The notes: generated from the sequence alone by a model not told the origin. DNA of 64,000 bases from Spirosoma aureum (GCF_011604685.1 NZ_CP050063.1:8597001-8661000); one strand, 5' to 3'. Shown: positions 15,341-24,894, counted from the stretch's first letter. Translations and numbers: made by a program.

Positions 15341-16203
15341 TGATACTTTCTGATCCGAAATAAGTCAATAAGCTTCGGTATAAAATCTTCCTGCGAATCG
15401 AGCACCAGATAATTGGCATTAAATTGTTTACAAAGCCGCTCCAGCCGGGCTTGGTTTTGCTGAAACGTTTCGCGCAGACGGTTTCGGAATGAGGCCGACG
15501 AGGTATTGAGCCAGACCGTCCGGCCATTTTCGGTATCGTGAACCGGAATAATACCAAGCCGGGGTAAATTCACCTCGCGCTGGTCATAAAAATGAATAAC
15601 GACCAAATCGTGTTTTCTTGCCAGTGCCTTCAGATTATGTTCGTAACCCTGATCGATAAAGTCGGAGAGCAGGATAACGACACTACGGCGTTTAAGACAG
15701 TTCAGCGTAAACAGCAACGCATCAGCCAGGTTAGTGCGGGCCGACTCTGGCTGTAACTTAAACAGGCTCATTATCAACTGATAACCCGTTTTTAAGCTGT
15801 TTGACGGCTTGATATATCGCTCCTTCTGATCCGAAAAACAGTATAAACCAACGTGGCTGGCTTCGCGAATGGCCGACATGGCCAGCACACCACAAACCTC
15901 TTTGGTGGCATCTAATTTAGCCCGGTGCTGCGGGCCGACCTGCTGTGATGCGCTAACATCGACGACAAAAAAAACGGTCTGATCTTTCTCTTCCCGAAAT
16001 ACTTTTACGAACGTACCGTGCCCTTTTGACGACACGTTCCAGTCGATAGCCCGCACATCATCGCCGTACTGATAGATACGTAAATCACTGAACTCCAGTC
16101 CTGATCCTTTAAAAACTGATCGAAAGCTACCGCGCATCTGCGAGTTGACTGCCTTTCGGATCTGAATATCGAAATTACGTAGCCGGGCCAAGAACTCGTC
16201 CAT
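15337..16203 (-). CDS. DUF58-domain protein of the Bat operon
   Basis: 288 residues with the DUF58 hallmark SDLRIYQYGDDVRAIDWN followed by a degenerate VWA domain (FFVVDVSASQ). These proteins are partners of MoxR AAA ATPases and BatA/BatB. It is the first gene of a three-gene minus-strand unit. The usual moxR gene is not upstream: the neighbour past 16203 is a divergent gene. The ATG at 16203 fits family starts (MDEFLARLRNFDIQ). Confidence 0.9.
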   Translation of the reverse strand: MDEFLARLRNFDIQIRKAVNSQMRGSFRSVFKGSGLEFSDLRIYQYGDDVRAIDWNVSSKGHGTFVKVFREEKDQTVFFVVDVSASQQVGPQHRAKLDATKEVCGVLAMSAIREASHVGLYCFSDQKERYIKPSNSLKTGYQLIMSLFKLQPESARTNLADALLFTLNCLKRRSVVILLSDFIDQGYEHNLKALARKHDLVVIHFYDQREVNLPRLGIIPVHDTENGRTVWLNTSSASFRNRLRETFQQNQARLERLCKQFNANYLVLDSQEDFIPKLIDLFRIRKYQ

Positions 16204-16286
16204 ATCAATTAGGCGTTATGTTATTTTAACAACCAATCCCGAACTTTGACACGCCGGATTATCTTACAAAATTAACGCTTAAAACT

Positions 16287-16670
16287 ATGCGTTGGCATCT
16301 GATGAAACAAACCATCTGGATGGCCCTGGCAATGCTTGGTATAGGACTGTTGCCGAGTTGCCAGTCCGCCGAAGATAAACGCCCGGAAAATCTAATTCCT
16401 GAGGATCGTATGGCCGATATTCTGACCGAAGTACATATGGCCGAATCGCGTGTCAGCCGTTTGGGGCTTCGATCGATCGATTCGTCCAATTTAGCGTATA
16501 AGCATCTGGAAAATCAGATTTTCAGGAAATTTAAGGTAGATACAGCGGCCTATACGAAAAGCTATACGTATTACTCATCGCACCCGAGTGAAATGGAAGC
16601 CATCTATAAGCAGGTAGTCGATAACCTGAAAAAGAAAACGGAAGTCTCAAAAAAACCAACCCGTTCATGA
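16287..16670 (+). CDS. DUF4296 lipoprotein
   Basis: 127 residues with a lipoprotein signal (MLGIGLLPSCQS, lipobox LLPSC). The rest matches DUF4296, small Bacteroidota proteins with LIPEDRMADILTEVHMAESR and a central KYKVD-like region, here FRKFKVDTAAYTKSYTYYSS. Function is unknown. Its last codons overlap the protoporphyrinogen oxidase start by 4 bases, so the two are translationally coupled. A start at residue 6 (MKQTIW) is also possible. Confidence 0.85.
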   Translation: MRWHLMKQTIWMALAMLGIGLLPSCQSAEDKRPENLIPEDRMADILTEVHMAESRVSRLGLRSIDSSNLAYKHLENQIFRKFKVDTAAYTKSYTYYSSHPSEMEAIYKQVVDNLKKKTEVSKKPTRS

Positions 16671-18013
16671 CTATTGGCATTATCGGCGCAGGAGTTTCGG
16701 GGCTTGCACTCGCCTATGAACTCCAGCAGCAAGGTATAGACTATCACATTTGGGAATCAGCCGGACGAGCCGGTGGCTACATTGGCTCACAATGGGCAAC
16801 AGGACCAACAGGACAACAATATCTGCGCGAGTTAGGTCCTAATTCGTTGCTTGGCGACGCTGATCTATTGCTTTGGCTCGACAAACTGGGCATCACGCCA
16901 GAATTGACGTTCAGTAAACCCGTCAGTAAAGCGCGCTATATTTTTCGCGATGGTCAGTACCGGCAGTTACCATCAGGTCCGCCATCGCTTTTGTTCGGCA
17001 ATTTTTTTAGCTGGAAAACCAAACTGGCTATCTTACGCGAGCGGAACAACAAAACGAAATCGCCCGAAGGAGAAACATTAGCGCAATTTTTCAGGCGCCG
17101 TTTTTCCAATGAGATTGTCGATTATGCGCTGGCACCGTTTGTTGGCGGAATTTACGCGGGCGACCCCGAACATCTGCTTGTCTCCGAAACATTTCCAATA
17201 CTTCTGCACTATGAAAAAGAGTATGGATCGGTACTGCGGGGGTTGATAAAAAATCAATCGGCCGCTGGACGTCGCCAGTCGTTCAGTTTCCGGGATGGCA
17301 TGCAGGCATTGCCCAACGCCCTGGCCAACCGGCTCACTAATCTGTCGCTCAACGACCCGGTCGAGCGTATTACCCGAACCAGCGACGGCTGGCAGGTCGA
17401 AGCAGCAACCGGCACCCAAACCGTTGATACACTGGTACTGGCTATTGGCACTGATGCAGCCTCCCGACTGGTAGCAGCTACCTACCCTGATTTTGCAGCT
17501 GCGCTTCGCGAGGTCGAATACCCACCCATGACCGCCATTCACTCGGTCTATAAACGGGCTGATGTTCAGCATCCTCTAAACGGTTTTGGTGGACTGAATC
17601 CAAAAGTCGAGGGTCGTTTTGCATCTGGACACATCTGGAGCAGTTCCATTTTTGAGGGTCGTTGCCCCGACGATGAAGTACTGATTACGACAATGGTGGG
17701 TGGCCAGTCGGGTGAGCGCAACGCTCGCCTTCCCGATAGCGTACTGTTCGAAAAGGTTCATCAGGAATTAAGTACCAGTTTTGGAATAACGGCAAAAGAA
17801 CCTGTTTTTCGAGCTCTCACTCGCTGGGAACGAGCCATTCCGCAGTATGATTCCAGGATAGTGGCGGTAAAGCAGCAGGCTGAAGCTGTTGAGAAAGATG
17901 GGTTGCTGGTATGTGCCAATTGGTATAAGGGTGTTTCGCTCTCCGATTGTCTTGGTAAAGCCCGGCAACTGGCTAATCAATTGAGCAGCAAATCACTGAT
18001 TAACAAATTTTAA
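16667..18013 (+). CDS. Protoporphyrinogen oxidase (HemG/HemY type)
   Basis: 448 residues. The N-terminal FAD motif is IIGAGVSGLALAYELQQQGI, followed by the GRAGGYIGS flavin loop. It carries the characteristic RELGPNSL, APFVGGIYAGDP and a C-terminal NWYKGVSLSDCLGKARQLA that closes the FAD site. It oxidises protoporphyrinogen IX to protoporphyrin IX late in haem synthesis, using oxygen. Length fits the oxygen-dependent family. The start overlaps the upstream DUF4296 gene (ATGA). Confidence 0.9.
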   Translation: MTIGIIGAGVSGLALAYELQQQGIDYHIWESAGRAGGYIGSQWATGPTGQQYLRELGPNSLLGDADLLLWLDKLGITPELTFSKPVSKARYIFRDGQYRQLPSGPPSLLFGNFFSWKTKLAILRERNNKTKSPEGETLAQFFRRRFSNEIVDYALAPFVGGIYAGDPEHLLVSETFPILLHYEKEYGSVLRGLIKNQSAAGRRQSFSFRDGMQALPNALANRLTNLSLNDPVERITRTSDGWQVEAATGTQTVDTLVLAIGTDAASRLVAATYPDFAAALREVEYPPMTAIHSVYKRADVQHPLNGFGGLNPKVEGRFASGHIWSSSIFEGRCPDDEVLITTMVGGQSGERNARLPDSVLFEKVHQELSTSFGITAKEPVFRALTRWERAIPQYDSRIVAVKQQAEAVEKDGLLVCANWYKGVSLSDCLGKARQLANQLSSKSLINKF

Positions 18014-18035
18014 TAGTTATTTTGTACAAAAACTA

Positions 18036-18068
18036 CCAATATCGTTGTTGTAATAGTACCGATATTGG
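18036..18068 (+). repeat. 9-bp inverted repeat before the glycosyltransferase
   Basis: CCAATATCG (18036-18044) and CGATATTGG (18060-18068) are exact reverse complements, 15 bases apart. They lie between the protoporphyrinogen oxidase stop and the GTG start at 18095. It could be a weak terminator or an operator; no T-tract follows. Confidence 0.4.
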
Positions 18069-18094
18069 CCACTTGCTAACCCACTCAATAGGTC

Positions 18095-18895
18095 GTGAAA
18101 GAACGTCTGGTAGTAATTCCCACTTATAATGAAATTGAGAACATTGAAGCTATTATCCGTAAAGTGTTCTCACTGCCAGAGCCGTTCGATCTACTGATCG
18201 TTGACGATGGCTCACCCGATGGAACGGCCCGGCGCGTTCGTGATTTACAGGAGGAATATAATGGGAGTGGTTCGCCGTCCCGGTTGCATCTGCTCGAACG
18301 GCGTGGTAAACTCGGCCTGGGCACGGCGTATATCGATGGGTTTAAATGGGCCTTATCACGGGGTTACCAATATCTTTTCGAGATGGACGCCGACTTCTCG
18401 CACAACCCCGATGACCTTATCAAGCTTTATCATGCCTGCGCCGATGAAGGGCCCGACCGCGCGGATGTAGCTGTTGGCTCTCGCTATATTCGTGGGGTTA
18501 ACGTTGTCAACTGGCCAATGGGGCGGGTGTTGATGTCCTATTTTGCCGGCGTGTATGTGCGGTTCATTACCGGCATGTCGATTATGGACCCAACAGCAGG
18601 TTTTGTGTGCTACCGTCATGATGTACTGGAAGTGATTCTTCACAACCCAATCAAATTTGTCGGTTATGCCTTCCAGATCGAAATGAAATTCACCTGCTGG
18701 AAGTACGGTTTTCGAATTAAAGAGGTGCCCATCATTTTTACCGACCGTACAAAGGGCGTTTCTAAAATGTCTACCAAAATCTTCAAGGAGGCAGTTTTCG
18801 GTGTTCTGCAAATGAAAGTCAGTAGTTTTTTCCGACACTACATTCCACGCCGACAAGCCGCCGAAACAATGGCCGAGCCGGTTGATGCGGTTTAA
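18095..18895 (+). CDS. Polyprenol-phosphate mannosyltransferase-like GT2 enzyme
   Basis: 266 residues from a GTG start. Typical features of dolichol-phosphate mannosyltransferases: VVIPTYNEIENIEAII, the nucleotide-binding LLIVDDGSPDGTA, the metal-binding MDADFSHNPDDL, then GSRYIRGV and FTDRTKGVSKMSTKI. There is no multi-span C-terminal membrane region, as in the short soluble DPM1-like form. It would transfer a sugar from GDP-mannose (or similar) to a polyprenyl phosphate on the inner face of the membrane, for glycan or glycoprotein assembly. Confidence 0.9.
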   Translation: MKERLVVIPTYNEIENIEAIIRKVFSLPEPFDLLIVDDGSPDGTARRVRDLQEEYNGSGSPSRLHLLERRGKLGLGTAYIDGFKWALSRGYQYLFEMDADFSHNPDDLIKLYHACADEGPDRADVAVGSRYIRGVNVVNWPMGRVLMSYFAGVYVRFITGMSIMDPTAGFVCYRHDVLEVILHNPIKFVGYAFQIEMKFTCWKYGFRIKEVPIIFTDRTKGVSKMSTKIFKEAVFGVLQMKVSSFFRHYIPRRQAAETMAEPVDAV

Positions 18896-18910
18896 TCTAG
18901 AGCGTTTTAT

Positions 18911-19726
18911 ATGCTACTGGTTGGAAATAGCCTTTACTGGACACGTCGCTTACTTGGCGAACAGTTAACGACTATTGGGCTACACGCTGGAGATGCTGTT
19001 ATGGTGCATGCTGGCTTACGTTCGGTGGGACCAATGCTTAATGGCCCAGATGCACTGATTGGGGCCATTCTGGATGTAATTGGTAGTGAAGGTACGCTGC
19101 TTTGTTACGTTAACTGGGACTCGCAGCATGAGAATGCGCTCGATGAGACGGGACGAGTACCGAATGCGCTTAAACCAGATATTCCTCCTTTTCATCCTCT
19201 ATATTCCAGAGCGAGCCGTGATCATGGCGCTTTTGCTGAATTTGTCCGCACAACTCCTGGTGCTCAGCGCAGTTTAAATCCGGGCGCATCAGTCGTCGCC
19301 ATTGGTGGACGGGCCAGCTGGTTTATTGCTGATCATCCACTCGACTACGGATATGGGCCGGGTTCGCCCTTTGCAAAGCTGGTCTCTATATCGGGGAAGG
19401 TTCTGATGATTGGCGCACCCCTCGATACGATGAGCCTGCTTCATCATGCCGAGCACCTGGCTCAGATACCGGGCAAACATATCCGCCGAATGGAGGTCCC
19501 ACTACAAATTAATGGCCACGTTGATTGGCGTATGATTGAAGAATTCGATACAGTCGATCCGGTAGTCGATGGCCTCGAAGCTGACTATTTCAAAACCATT
19601 GTCGAAGAGTTTCTGGCCACAAAGGGTGGAAATGAAGGAATCATTGGTGCCGCCCCCTCCGTTCTAATCTCTGCCGCCGATATCGTTCCCTTTGCCGTTC
19701 GGTGGCTGGAGCAGCGATTTGGTTGA
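18911..19726 (+). CDS. Aminoglycoside N(3)-acetyltransferase family protein
   Basis: 271 residues with AAC(3) family segments: MVHAGLRSVGPMLNGPDALI, GTLLCYVNWDSQ, SLNPGASVVAIGGRA, YGYGPGSPFAKL and MIGAPLDTMSLLHHAEHLA, the last containing the active-site histidines. The family transfers acetyl from acetyl-CoA to an amine; members include resistance enzymes and housekeeping homologues of unknown substrate. It lies 15 bases after the glycosyltransferase, probably in one operon, which argues for an acceptor in sugar or lipid metabolism over drug resistance. Resistance is unproven. Confidence 0.85.
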   Translation: MLLVGNSLYWTRRLLGEQLTTIGLHAGDAVMVHAGLRSVGPMLNGPDALIGAILDVIGSEGTLLCYVNWDSQHENALDETGRVPNALKPDIPPFHPLYSRASRDHGAFAEFVRTTPGAQRSLNPGASVVAIGGRASWFIADHPLDYGYGPGSPFAKLVSISGKVLMIGAPLDTMSLLHHAEHLAQIPGKHIRRMEVPLQINGHVDWRMIEEFDTVDPVVDGLEADYFKTIVEEFLATKGGNEGIIGAAPSVLISAADIVPFAVRWLEQRFG

Positions 19727-19812
19727 ACAAATTACAGCAAGTAACACCATTCTTTTCTACTAATCTACGCTGTATACCAGTGCAATATCATTTTAACATT
19801 GAACACTTAATC

Positions 19813-20229
19813 TTATAATGCAAAATTTACGGGAAGGTTGTAACGACAAGCTACCGATCGTCCCTGCTGCCTGGCGGGTATCCAATTCGGCATACTCTGG
19901 ACTAGTCGTACCGCTTCGGCATCTAAATCAGGGTCAACACTTTTTAGTGCACGGACTTGTTGAATTGCCCCATCCTCAGAAACAATAAAGGTAATGAAGA
20001 CACGGCCTTGAATTCTGGCCTTTCGGGCGGCCTCCGGATAACGCAGATTGGTCCGAAAATACTGCATCAATTTGTTCATACCCCCCGGAAACTCGGGTTG
20101 CTGTTCGACGACGGTAAAGATTGGGCGATTCTGGGTAGAACCTGAGTCAAGGTGAGACTGCTGTGCCCGAGAGGGAAGCCAAAGTGCTCCAACCAGTAAG
20201 AAAATAAGCGAAATAGTCCGCATAGCCAT
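19813..20229 (-). CDS. Secreted TonB C-terminal-domain protein
   Basis: 138 residues from ATG 20229 (20223 also possible; the frame extends to a GTG at 20283). A cleavable signal (ISLIFLLVGALWLPSRAQ) is followed by one TonB_C domain: FPGGMNKLMQYFRTNLRYPE, ARIQGRVFITFIVSEDG, VRLVQSMPNWIPARQQGR. The proline-rich spacer and uncleaved membrane anchor of energy-transducing TonB are missing, so it is probably a free periplasmic domain and not a motor partner. It stands alone, convergent with the AAC(3)-like gene. Confidence 0.85.
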   Translation of the reverse strand: MAMRTISLIFLLVGALWLPSRAQQSHLDSGSTQNRPIFTVVEQQPEFPGGMNKLMQYFRTNLRYPEAARKARIQGRVFITFIVSEDGAIQQVRALKSVDPDLDAEAVRLVQSMPNWIPARQQGRSVACRYNLPVNFAL

Positions 20230-20462
20230 TGTCTTTTTAGACGGTCGATTTACTAGTATTGATAGTGTATTAAAGTTAGTCACCTCTTTTATACGAACGG
20301 AATACTTTTGAGGGTGTGGTCAGTTAATATCTGGAATTCAGACTACTAGGCCTAAATAACCCTTAATGATAGCCTCTCTGACTGCGTCTTGTAAGACTAA
20401 TTACATAGCCGGATTTAGTACGCTACTCACTACCTAATAAGCCAGCCACTCCTGACACAAAG

Positions 20463-20498
20463 TTTGACCATTGGCTTTTCTTCGGCATTCTAACTTTG
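20463..20498 (+). promoter_or_regulatory. Bacteroidota-type promoter for the LytS/LytTR operon
   Basis: TTTG at 20463-20466 and TAACTTTG at 20491-20498 match the -33 and -7 words. Spacing is 24 bases from the first TTTG, or 17 if the TTG at 20471-20473 is used. The kinase ATG follows at 20537. Confidence 0.5.
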
Positions 20499-20536
20499 GC
20501 TTCATGATCGACCCACATAAACGAAGTTGATACCCA

Positions 20537-21802
20537 ATGAAACGTAGCCATTTAACCATTACCGCGAGTCTGCTTTTTATAGTGATGCTGGGCATTCATA
20601 GGTTGTACGCGCAGTCTATAAATCAATCTTCATTGATTGTATACCTCGCCAGAACTGACGTTCATCCCCAAAATGCTGCGTTCCTGTACTTTATTTTATC
20701 ATTGCCGACAGATTTTGTTGCTTTGACTAAATATAGCAGCTACCCCTTGAAAAATCGATTATCTCTTTACTGGAAATGTCAATTGGCCGGTTGGTCGCTG
20801 GCGGCCCTTTATTGGGGATATACCGGTATCACAGGCGGGACATTCAACGTTGCGTTAGGCCTTCTTCAATTTGTAACGGATGTTGCGGCTTATAGTCTGA
20901 TTACGCACCTGTACCGGAATTTCGCGTTACGCCACGGATGGACAGACCTGGAAATCAATCCGTTGCTCAAACGGATAATCCCAGCCGTTTTTGTCCTGGG
21001 ATTTGTATATCTGGTAGTTACTGCGGCTAAAATCTTTTTATTCCGATTGTGGTTTCAAACTGGCCCGGTTCAAAGTTTTCCTCTGTTTATTGAGCTTAAT
21101 GGAGTAGCGATTTTTATTGCCGGTATCCGGCTCATGTCCATCTGGCTGCTTGCTTATCATTTATACCACTATGCACAACGGGAAGTCAGATCAACCCGAG
21201 AGAAGGCCCGACTGGAAATCACAACCCGGGATGCCCGTTTAAATAACCTCTCGGCTCAGCTTAACCCGCATTTACTGTTCAATTCGCTGAATACCATTAA
21301 GGCGCTGGTCATTGATGAACCAGAGTCAGCCAGGCGGGCTATTGACCTGCTATCAGATTTACTACGTACGGGGCTGTATACTGGGGATGATGTACTTATT
21401 TCGGTAAAAGATGAACTCACCCTGGTGATGGATTATCTGGAACTGGAAAAACTTCGCTTCGAAGAACGATTGACGTATCAGGTGCAAATGGATGATAGCC
21501 TGACATCGGTGCGGATACTGCGCTTATCCATTCAGACATTGGTAGAGAATGCGATTAAGCATGGAATAAGCACGCGGAAAGAAGGAGGTTGTGTCCGTAT
21601 CCAGCTCTCAGAAGAAGCCGGATTTCTTACGATCACGGTCCAAAATCCGGGCCGTCTCGACGCGCGTATACCCATAACCGGCTTAGGGATTGCCAATTTA
21701 AAGGAACGACTGCAACTGACCTTTAATGACAGAGCTAATTTGCACTTACTGAACGAACCGGAAGGAATTGTTTCAGCGATTGTACGGATACCAATCACAT
21801 GA
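20537..21802 (+). CDS. LytS/YehU-type sensor histidine kinase
   Basis: 421 residues. After an N-terminal hydrophobic segment, several further membrane helices (about residues 70-220) form an extracytoplasmic or membrane sensor. A coiled linker leads to the His_kinase domain with LNPHLLFNSLNTIKAL (phosphorylated His) and the ATP-binding ENAIKHGIST, with a glycine-rich GLGIANLKERL. It pairs with the LytTR regulator overlapping it by 4 bases. The stimulus is not evident. The peptidase gene 25 bases after the regulator is a candidate target or operon member. Confidence 0.92.
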   Translation: MKRSHLTITASLLFIVMLGIHRLYAQSINQSSLIVYLARTDVHPQNAAFLYFILSLPTDFVALTKYSSYPLKNRLSLYWKCQLAGWSLAALYWGYTGITGGTFNVALGLLQFVTDVAAYSLITHLYRNFALRHGWTDLEINPLLKRIIPAVFVLGFVYLVVTAAKIFLFRLWFQTGPVQSFPLFIELNGVAIFIAGIRLMSIWLLAYHLYHYAQREVRSTREKARLEITTRDARLNNLSAQLNPHLLFNSLNTIKALVIDEPESARRAIDLLSDLLRTGLYTGDDVLISVKDELTLVMDYLELEKLRFEERLTYQVQMDDSLTSVRILRLSIQTLVENAIKHGISTRKEGGCVRIQLSEEAGFLTITVQNPGRLDARIPITGLGIANLKERLQLTFNDRANLHLLNEPEGIVSAIVRIPIT

Positions 21803-22497
21803 AGAAGATAAGCGTACTGATCATAGATGATGAGCGTCATGCCCGAATGGAGCTCAAACGGCTGATCGCTGGCTTTCCCGAACTGGATTGTATTGGTGAA
21901 GCCCGAAATGCCGATGAAGCACAACAGCTTATCGAAGATAAACACCCGGATCTGTTGTTTTTAGATATCCAGATGCCCGAACGGAGTGGATTCGAATTGC
22001 TGCAAGCTTTAGATAATGTACCGGAAGTCATCTTCGTCACGGCCTTTGATCAGTATGCCATAAAAGCGTTTGATGTGAATGCACTGGATTACCTGTTGAA
22101 ACCAATCCGGGCAGAACGGTTTGCACAGGCCATCGCTAAACTGACCATGAAAGCTGCTTTTTCGGGCCAAAACAAGCAGATTTTCGTAAAAGACCGCGAT
22201 CAATATCATTTCATCCGGTGGGAAAAAGTCTACCTGATTGAATCGATGGACAATTACGCCCGGTTATTTTTTGAGGAGAAAAAGGTCTGGCTGAAACGCT
22301 CACTGAACCAGCTCGTCAAAACACTGGACGAAGCTATGTTCTTCCGGATCAACCGGGCACAGGTGGTCAACATGCATTTTATCCAAACGATCAATACATC
22401 TGAAAATAGCCGACTAACGATTACGCTCACGACAGGGCAAACGCTGAAGGTTTCGCAACGTCAATCGGCCCGGCTAAAAAACGCAGGAAAAATCTAA
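21799..22497 (+). CDS. LytTR-family response regulator
   Basis: 232 residues. The receiver domain has VLIIDDERHAR, the phospho-acceptor in LLFLDIQMPERSG, and the VTAFDQYAIKAFDVNALDYL stretch with LKPI typical of this class. The C-terminal LytTR DNA-binding domain runs from IFVKDRDQYHFIRW to RLKNAGKI and includes FFRINRAQVVNMHFI. It is translationally coupled to the upstream kinase and would bind direct repeats in target promoters. Confidence 0.95.
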   Translation: MKKISVLIIDDERHARMELKRLIAGFPELDCIGEARNADEAQQLIEDKHPDLLFLDIQMPERSGFELLQALDNVPEVIFVTAFDQYAIKAFDVNALDYLLKPIRAERFAQAIAKLTMKAAFSGQNKQIFVKDRDQYHFIRWEKVYLIESMDNYARLFFEEKKVWLKRSLNQLVKTLDEAMFFRINRAQVVNMHFIQTINTSENSRLTITLTTGQTLKVSQRQSARLKNAGKI

Positions 22498-22522
22498 GCC
22501 AATCGGTAAACTAAAAAATGAC

Positions 22523-24793
22523 ATGAAGGAAAAACTCATGATGGGATTGCTATGTCTTCTCCTGACCTCTATAGGCCAGGCACAGTTCTTTACCCTGGCA
22601 GCGGTAAACGCGTCCGACAGCCTTGGCGTTGCTCAGGCGATGCCCGAACTAGCCAGAAAAGTTTTAGCCAGTTATCAACCACAAGCAGATCAAAAGGCCT
22701 TTTTTGATGCTGTTTTCCGTCTGCAATTAGTCGCCGGTCAATACGCAGAAGCCCAAAAGAGCATTGCATCCTTGCGGTTGCGGTCAAAAGACACCTTCGC
22801 CGACTTACTCTTTAAACAATATGAATTATTTGCCGAAGCCCGTTTAAGGCAAAGGCAGAATGGAGCCAGTTTTGGAACAAATTTCAAACCGAGGTTGACT
22901 ACCCTTTTTGCAGGGTTGGACGATCGAAGAGCAGTCGCTATTTCAACGGCTTTTAGTAGCCGGGATGGGATCATTGGCTTGCAGAATGACCTGAACAATC
23001 ATTTATCGACGGCAAAAAAGGATAGCCTGACCCTGTCCGAAGCCATAGCGCTTTGTAGTAGCTATAACACCTTACAGGTCTATAAACAGATTGAGGCTAT
23101 TGCCCTGCCAGTGGTAAAGGCTGATGAAGAGCGTCGGTTTATTCGTGACGACAGCGTGCTGATTAAAACGAAGGATGGAGCAACGCTATCGGCGGTAGTC
23201 GTTCGTAAACGAGGGATTACGGCTCCTCAACCCACGGCCTTGCTCTTTTTTATTTATTCGAATACAGATCGAAGTTTGGCTGAAGCAAAATATGCAGCAG
23301 CGCGAGGGTACGTGGGGATCGTTGCCGATGCCAGGGGAAAACGACTCAGTCCAGATCCGGTAGCGCCTTATGAACATGAAGCCAAAGACGTTAATTCGGT
23401 GATTGACTGGATCGTTAAGCAGCCCTGGAGTAATGGAAAGGTGGGTATGTATGGAGGCAGTTATTCTGGTTTCGCCCAGTGGGCAGCGACGAAGTACCTG
23501 CATCCGGCCTTAAAAACGATCGTGCCCTATGTAGCGGCCATTCCGGGCCAGGGCTTGCCGATGGAAAATAACGTATTTCTGAACGCCAATTATCAGTGGG
23601 CGTTTTATGTAACGAATAATAAGTACGTCGATAATGAGGTGAATAACGACAATCAGCGATGGCGCCGGATGCGCAACCAATGGTATCAGACCGGTGCCGC
23701 ATATAGTAAGATCGACAGCATTGACGGAACGCCTAACCCGTGGTTGCAGCGTTGGCTGAAGCATCCTGACTATGATGCGTTCTGGCAAGGCATGGTACCG
23801 TATGGAAAAGAGTTTGCCAATATTACGATTCCGGTATTGAGCATTACGGGTTATTACGACGACGGACAGATTTCGGCTCTGCACTACGTCACCGAGCACT
23901 TTAAACACAAGCCCAATGCTGATCATTACCTGATCATTGGCCCTTACGATCATTTTGGTGCACAACAGGGAGGACTGCCCGTTTTGCGTGAGTACAACGT
24001 AGACCCCGTTGCGTTGATCGATACGAAAGAAATTACGTTTAATTGGCTGAATTATGTGCTTAAGGGTGGCCAAAAACCAGCTCTATTGAAAGACAGGATC
24101 AATTATGAGGTTATGGGAGCCAATGCCTGGCAACATGCGCCATCCATCGAAAAAATGAGTAACACGAGTCTGATACTTTATCTGACAGATCAGAAAGACG
24201 GAGACAATTATCGGCTGACCAGGCAAAAGCCCAAAATACCCAGAGCACTTAAACAGGAAGTTGACCTGGCCGACCGCACTACCTGGAACAATGATTACTA
24301 TCCAGACCCGATCGTCAGAAAAACACTAAACCGGAGCAACGGCCTGTTTTTTATCAGCGATCCTTTCGATCAAGAGGTTTCCATCAATGGACTGTTTTCG
24401 GGAGAACTGAAAGCGATCATTAATAAAAAAGACATGGATATAGGTGTCGTACTTTACGAAGTGACACCGCAGGGTGAGTTTTTCGAGCTGTCGTACTATT
24501 TAGGCAGGGCAAGCTATGCCCGAGATGCGAGCCATCGAAATCTGTTAAAGCCCGGCGTTATGGAAACCATTCCGTTTTCGAAAACAAGACTGGTCAGCCG
24601 TCAATTGCGAAAGGGAAGCCGCTTGCTCGTCGTTTTAAATATCGACAAAAACCCCTTTGCCCAGATCAATTACGGCACCGGCAAGGACGTAAGCCAGGAA
24701 ACGATCCGAGATGCCGGTTCCCCCTTAACGATTGAGTGGTTTACCGATAGTTTTATCAAAATTCCCGTTCAGGAAAATCCCGCTCGTTTCTGA
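22523..24793 (+). CDS. CocE/NonD-family hydrolase (X-Pro dipeptidyl-peptidase-like)
   Basis: 756 residues with a signal peptide (LMMGLLCLLLTSIGQAQ). A helical N-terminal region of about 200 residues precedes the alpha/beta-hydrolase domain: nucleophile S313 in YGGSYSGFAQWA, an acidic turn at GYYDDGQ and the catalytic histidine in GPYDHFGAQQ. The C-terminal jelly-roll (from about residue 560) is the PepX_C domain. Members cleave X-Pro dipeptides or esters; specificity is not readable. It is secreted to the periplasm and lies 25 bases after the LytTR gene, so is likely in the same transcript. Confidence 0.88.
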   Translation: MKEKLMMGLLCLLLTSIGQAQFFTLAAVNASDSLGVAQAMPELARKVLASYQPQADQKAFFDAVFRLQLVAGQYAEAQKSIASLRLRSKDTFADLLFKQYELFAEARLRQRQNGASFGTNFKPRLTTLFAGLDDRRAVAISTAFSSRDGIIGLQNDLNNHLSTAKKDSLTLSEAIALCSSYNTLQVYKQIEAIALPVVKADEERRFIRDDSVLIKTKDGATLSAVVVRKRGITAPQPTALLFFIYSNTDRSLAEAKYAAARGYVGIVADARGKRLSPDPVAPYEHEAKDVNSVIDWIVKQPWSNGKVGMYGGSYSGFAQWAATKYLHPALKTIVPYVAAIPGQGLPMENNVFLNANYQWAFYVTNNKYVDNEVNNDNQRWRRMRNQWYQTGAAYSKIDSIDGTPNPWLQRWLKHPDYDAFWQGMVPYGKEFANITIPVLSITGYYDDGQISALHYVTEHFKHKPNADHYLIIGPYDHFGAQQGGLPVLREYNVDPVALIDTKEITFNWLNYVLKGGQKPALLKDRINYEVMGANAWQHAPSIEKMSNTSLILYLTDQKDGDNYRLTRQKPKIPRALKQEVDLADRTTWNNDYYPDPIVRKTLNRSNGLFFISDPFDQEVSINGLFSGELKAIINKKDMDIGVVLYEVTPQGEFFELSYYLGRASYARDASHRNLLKPGVMETIPFSKTRLVSRQLRKGSRLLVVLNIDKNPFAQINYGTGKDVSQETIRDAGSPLTIEWFTDSFIKIPVQENPARF

Positions 24794-24797
24794 TTCT

Positions 24798-24827
24798 CTG
24801 GAGACCTGCTTGGGGGTAGGTCTCCAG
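24798..24827 (+). terminator. Terminator after the CocE-type gene
   Basis: CTGGAGACCT and AGGTCTCCAG are perfect 10-bp arms around a 10-nt loop, 4 bases after the stop codon. It closes the LytS-LytTR-hydrolase unit. Confidence 0.75.
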
Positions 24828-24894
24828 ACAACTGGAAGGGTAGTAAGAAAGTACTAATCTACGGGCAGATCGGTCGATTCAGAAACCGTTCAGA

